From: Sphingomonas changnyeongensis
GTDB taxonomy: Bacteria; Pseudomonadota; Alphaproteobacteria; Sphingomonadales; Sphingomonadaceae
NCBI RefSeq assembly: GCF_009913435.1
Contig: NZ_CP047895.1
Coordinates: forward strand, 2,426,501 to 2,490,500
DNA: 64,000 nt
Direction: 5' to 3'
The notes under the pieces are model-generated. The model made no database searches and was not told where the DNA came from. It was given only the letters and a program-made list of their open reading frames with translations. Positions 62,087 through 64,000 of the stretch are shown piece after piece; within the stretch, counting starts at the first letter, position 1; each line of letters opens with the position of its first letter. The translations under genes and the position numbers were made by a program.

Positions 62087-62641
62087 ATGTTCGCGCGCAC
62101 CCCAAGATTGCTGCTGAGGCCCGGCTGGCGCGAGGATGCGCCCGCCCTTGCCCGCGCGATCGGCGATGAGGCGGTGATCCGCAACCTCGCTTATGCGCCC
62201 TGGCCCTATGGCCTTGCCGATGCTGAGGAATTTCTCGCCCGCACGCCCGATCCGCGCCACCCGCATCTGCTGGTGTTCGCGCGCACGCGCGGCGCGCCCC
62301 GGCTGGTCGGCGGCATCGGGCTTGGCCCCGCGCGCGACGGCGGCGCGCCGGAACTCGGCTATTGGATCGCGCGCCCATTCTGGGGGCTGGGCTTTGCCAC
62401 CGAAGCCGGGCGGGCGTTCGTCGCCGGGGTGAAGGACAGCCTGAAGATCCGCCGGCTGAGCGCCAGCCACATGCTCGACAATCCGGCATCGGGCCATGTG
62501 CTGCGCAAGCTCGGCTTCCGGCCGACGGGGCGGATCATCACCCGCTTCAGCAGCGGGCGTGGCACCGACGTCGATTGCGCCCAGTTCGAACAGGGCATGG
62601 GCAGCGACGCGACCGACGACATGCGCTGCCTCGCCGCCTGA
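62087..62641 (+). CDS. GNAT family N-acetyltransferase (RimJ/RimL-like)
   Basis: A 184-residue acetyltransferase. RTPRLLLRPGWREDAPALAR, GGIGLGPARDGGAPELGYWIA and PFWGLGFATEAGRAFV are typical of the RimJ/RimL type. GGGAGAGTGGAG precedes ATG 62087. It lies behind the rpmA terminator, so it needs its own promoter or read-through. Target unknown. Confidence 0.84.
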   Translation: MFARTPRLLLRPGWREDAPALARAIGDEAVIRNLAYAPWPYGLADAEEFLARTPDPRHPHLLVFARTRGAPRLVGGIGLGPARDGGAPELGYWIARPFWGLGFATEAGRAFVAGVKDSLKIRRLSASHMLDNPASGHVLRKLGFRPTGRIITRFSSGRGTDVDCAQFEQGMGSDATDDMRCLAA

Positions 62642-62728
62642 CGCCGGCGAGGCGTGAGGCGTGACGCCTGAACCCTGATGTCAGCCGTGACAGGCCCGGT
62701 GCGATCCGCGCCGGGCCTGGCGGTGGCG

Positions 62729-63001
62729 TCAGTCCTTCTTGCGGGTGCGCCCGCGATTATTGGCGTAGAGCAGGGCTGCGACCAGCGCGGCAGACCCGAT
62801 GCCGACGCCGGCGGCAATCCAGGCATTGCGGTTGCCGTCCGCGCCCTTGCCGGCCTGTGCGGCCTCTTCGCCTTCCTTCGCGCGCGTCGCGGACTTCACA
62901 ATCTCGTTCACCACAGTCTCCGTTCCGGCCGCCGGGGCGGCACCGACCTCGATGTCCTCAGCGCTTACGGTATGGCTGCGGGGCTGATCAATCGTCGACA
63001 C
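62729..63001 (-). CDS. Small single-pass membrane protein
   Basis: A 90-residue protein: a soluble acidic, Ala/Glu/Lys-rich N-terminal half (about 1-57), one hydrophobic helix (WIAAGVGIGSAALVAALLY, about 61-79) and a basic tail RGRTRKKD that should stay in the cytoplasm. GGAG precedes the ATG. No known family recognised. Confidence 0.6.
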   Translation of the reverse strand: MSTIDQPRSHTVSAEDIEVGAAPAAGTETVVNEIVKSATRAKEGEEAAQAGKGADGNRNAWIAAGVGIGSAALVAALLYANNRGRTRKKD

Positions 63002-63042
63002 GGCATTTCTCCTTCACGGCCCGAACGCACGGACCGGCCTTG

Positions 63043-63948
63043 CTATCCAGCCCCCTGCCCGACACCTTCTGGCCCAACACCTTCTGGCCCAACACCCTCT
63101 GGCCCGGCCGCCCCCGCCAGACGCGCGCCATGCCAGCGCAGCTGATCCGCCATCAGCGTGGAAATGAAATAATAGCTGTGATCATAGCCGATATGCCGGC
63201 GGAGCGTGAGGGGAATGCCCGCATCGGCACAGGCAGCCGCCAGCAGCTCCGGGCGCAGCTGTTCGCCCAGAAACGCATCGTCCATGCCCTGATCGACCAG
63301 CAGCTCGGGCAGCCGCGCGCCATCCTCGATCAGCGCGACCGCGTCATGCGCCCGCCACGCCGCCCGATCGTCGCCCAGATAGGCGGACAGCGCCTTTTGC
63401 CCCCAGGGCACCTGCGACGGCGCGACGATCGGCGCAAAGGCCGACACCGCGCGGAACCGCCCGGGATTGCGCAGGCCGATGGTCAGCGCGCCATGCCCGC
63501 CCATCGAATGGCCCATGATCGACTGGCGCGCCATGTCGGCCGGGAAATGGGCGGCGACCAGCGCCGGCAGCTCGGTTTCGATATAGGTGCGCATCGCAAA
63601 ATGCGGCGCCCAAGGCGCGCGCACCGCATCGACGTAAAACCCTGCCCCCTGCCCCAGGTCATAGCCGGGGTCATCAGCCACCCCGTCGCCGCGCGGGGAG
63701 GTGTCGGGGGCCACGAAAATCAGGCCGAGTTCGGCGCAGGTCGCGCGGAACTCGCCCTTTTCGGTGACATTGGCATGGGTGCAGGTCAGGCCCGACAGAT
63801 ACCAGACGACCGGCAGCCGCGCATCGGGCGCATGATCCGGCACGAACACGGAAAACACCATATCCGTGCCGGTGGCGGCGGAGGCGTGGCGATAGACGCC
63901 CTGCACCCCGCCATGCGCCCGCGATGCGGACAGCTGCTCGATCGTCAT
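63043..63948 (-). CDS. fghA: S-formylglutathione hydrolase
   Basis: A 301-residue esterase-D-type hydrolase in glutathione-dependent formaldehyde detoxification. The Ser is in IMGHSMGGHGAL, the Asp near DQGMDDAFLGEQL and the His in RHIGYDHSYYF. The last ~20 residues are an added tail (PEGVG repeats) made by a 15-base repeat. No formaldehyde dehydrogenase is nearby, but gor supplies the glutathione side. Confidence 0.93.
   Translation of the reverse strand: MTIEQLSASRAHGGVQGVYRHASAATGTDMVFSVFVPDHAPDARLPVVWYLSGLTCTHANVTEKGEFRATCAELGLIFVAPDTSPRGDGVADDPGYDLGQGAGFYVDAVRAPWAPHFAMRTYIETELPALVAAHFPADMARQSIMGHSMGGHGALTIGLRNPGRFRAVSAFAPIVAPSQVPWGQKALSAYLGDDRAAWRAHDAVALIEDGARLPELLVDQGMDDAFLGEQLRPELLAAACADAGIPLTLRRHIGYDHSYYFISTLMADQLRWHGARLAGAAGPEGVGPEGVGPEGVGQGAG
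63061..63105. repeat. 15-base tandem repeat, three copies, in the fghA 3' end
   Basis: Three consecutive 15-base units with two single-base differences among them, in frame, adding repeated PEGVG to the protein C-terminus. Confidence 0.85.
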
Positions 63949-64000
63949 CGCGCCGGGCCTGCCTGTTTCAGGTTCCGCGCGCCGCTTTACTGCGGCATCC

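Overview
The window is a continuous stretch of high-GC chromosome that reads like a sphingomonad (Alphaproteobacteria, Sphingomonadales; genus not determinable from the sequence alone). The signs are the protein families, a trypsin-like protease ending in a PEPxxWA-type C-terminal sorting signal, a PopZ/DUF2497 protein, an Mg-type HemB, short ATGA/GTGA gene overlaps, and dispersed GC-rich intergenic hairpins. No phage, insertion sequence, plasmid gene or CRISPR array was seen. Most genes are core metabolism and translation.

Layout. 1-7.4 kb: MidA-type methyltransferase, acetyltransferase, PgeF, a PLP sulfur-amino-acid enzyme, and a four-gene Mla/MCE lipid transport operon. 7.4-15.3 kb: aminopeptidase N, an OxyR-like LysR regulator without redox cysteines, then a tightly coupled ABC-exporter/HlyD/TolC operon. 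15.4-25.5 kb: thiolase, two related micro-proteins, ahcY with a structured leader, rpiB-glyA-nrdR-trmJ, chorismate mutase, rpsD. 25.5-40 kb: S9 peptidase, agmatine-to-putrescine genes aguA-aguB, tRNA-Arg, gamma carbonic anhydrase, a spermidine-synthase-like MFS fusion, hemB, a lipid kinase, MATE pump, valS. 40-48 kb: popZ, tolC-pcm, tRNA-Cys, rplM-rpsI, PEP-CTERM protease, phosphoesterase, galE. 48-57.4 kb: propionyl-CoA/methylmalonyl-CoA block (pccA, bioB, scpA, enoyl-CoA hydratase, mce, pccB) plus a reductase. 57.5-64 kb: acs, gor, rplU-rpmA, an acetyltransferase and S-formylglutathione hydrolase.

The most unusual system is at 11058-15290. The gene for the exporter's membrane/ATPase subunit is intact and translationally coupled to its adaptor and outer-membrane partners, yet every ATP-handling motif of its nucleotide-binding domain is replaced (Walker A, Q-loop, signature, Walker B, H-loop). 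It looks like a tripartite ABC-type exporter that has lost ATPase chemistry while keeping the fold.

A second cross-cutting signal is technical or evolutionary: at least six single-base losses in C4-C5/G4-G5 runs split otherwise intact genes (S9 peptidase, MFS/spermidine synthase, pccA, scpA twice, acs), and three more likely ones affect a small exported protein, the lipid kinase start and a VOC protein. The uniform pattern favours homopolymer under-calling in the sequence over real gene decay.
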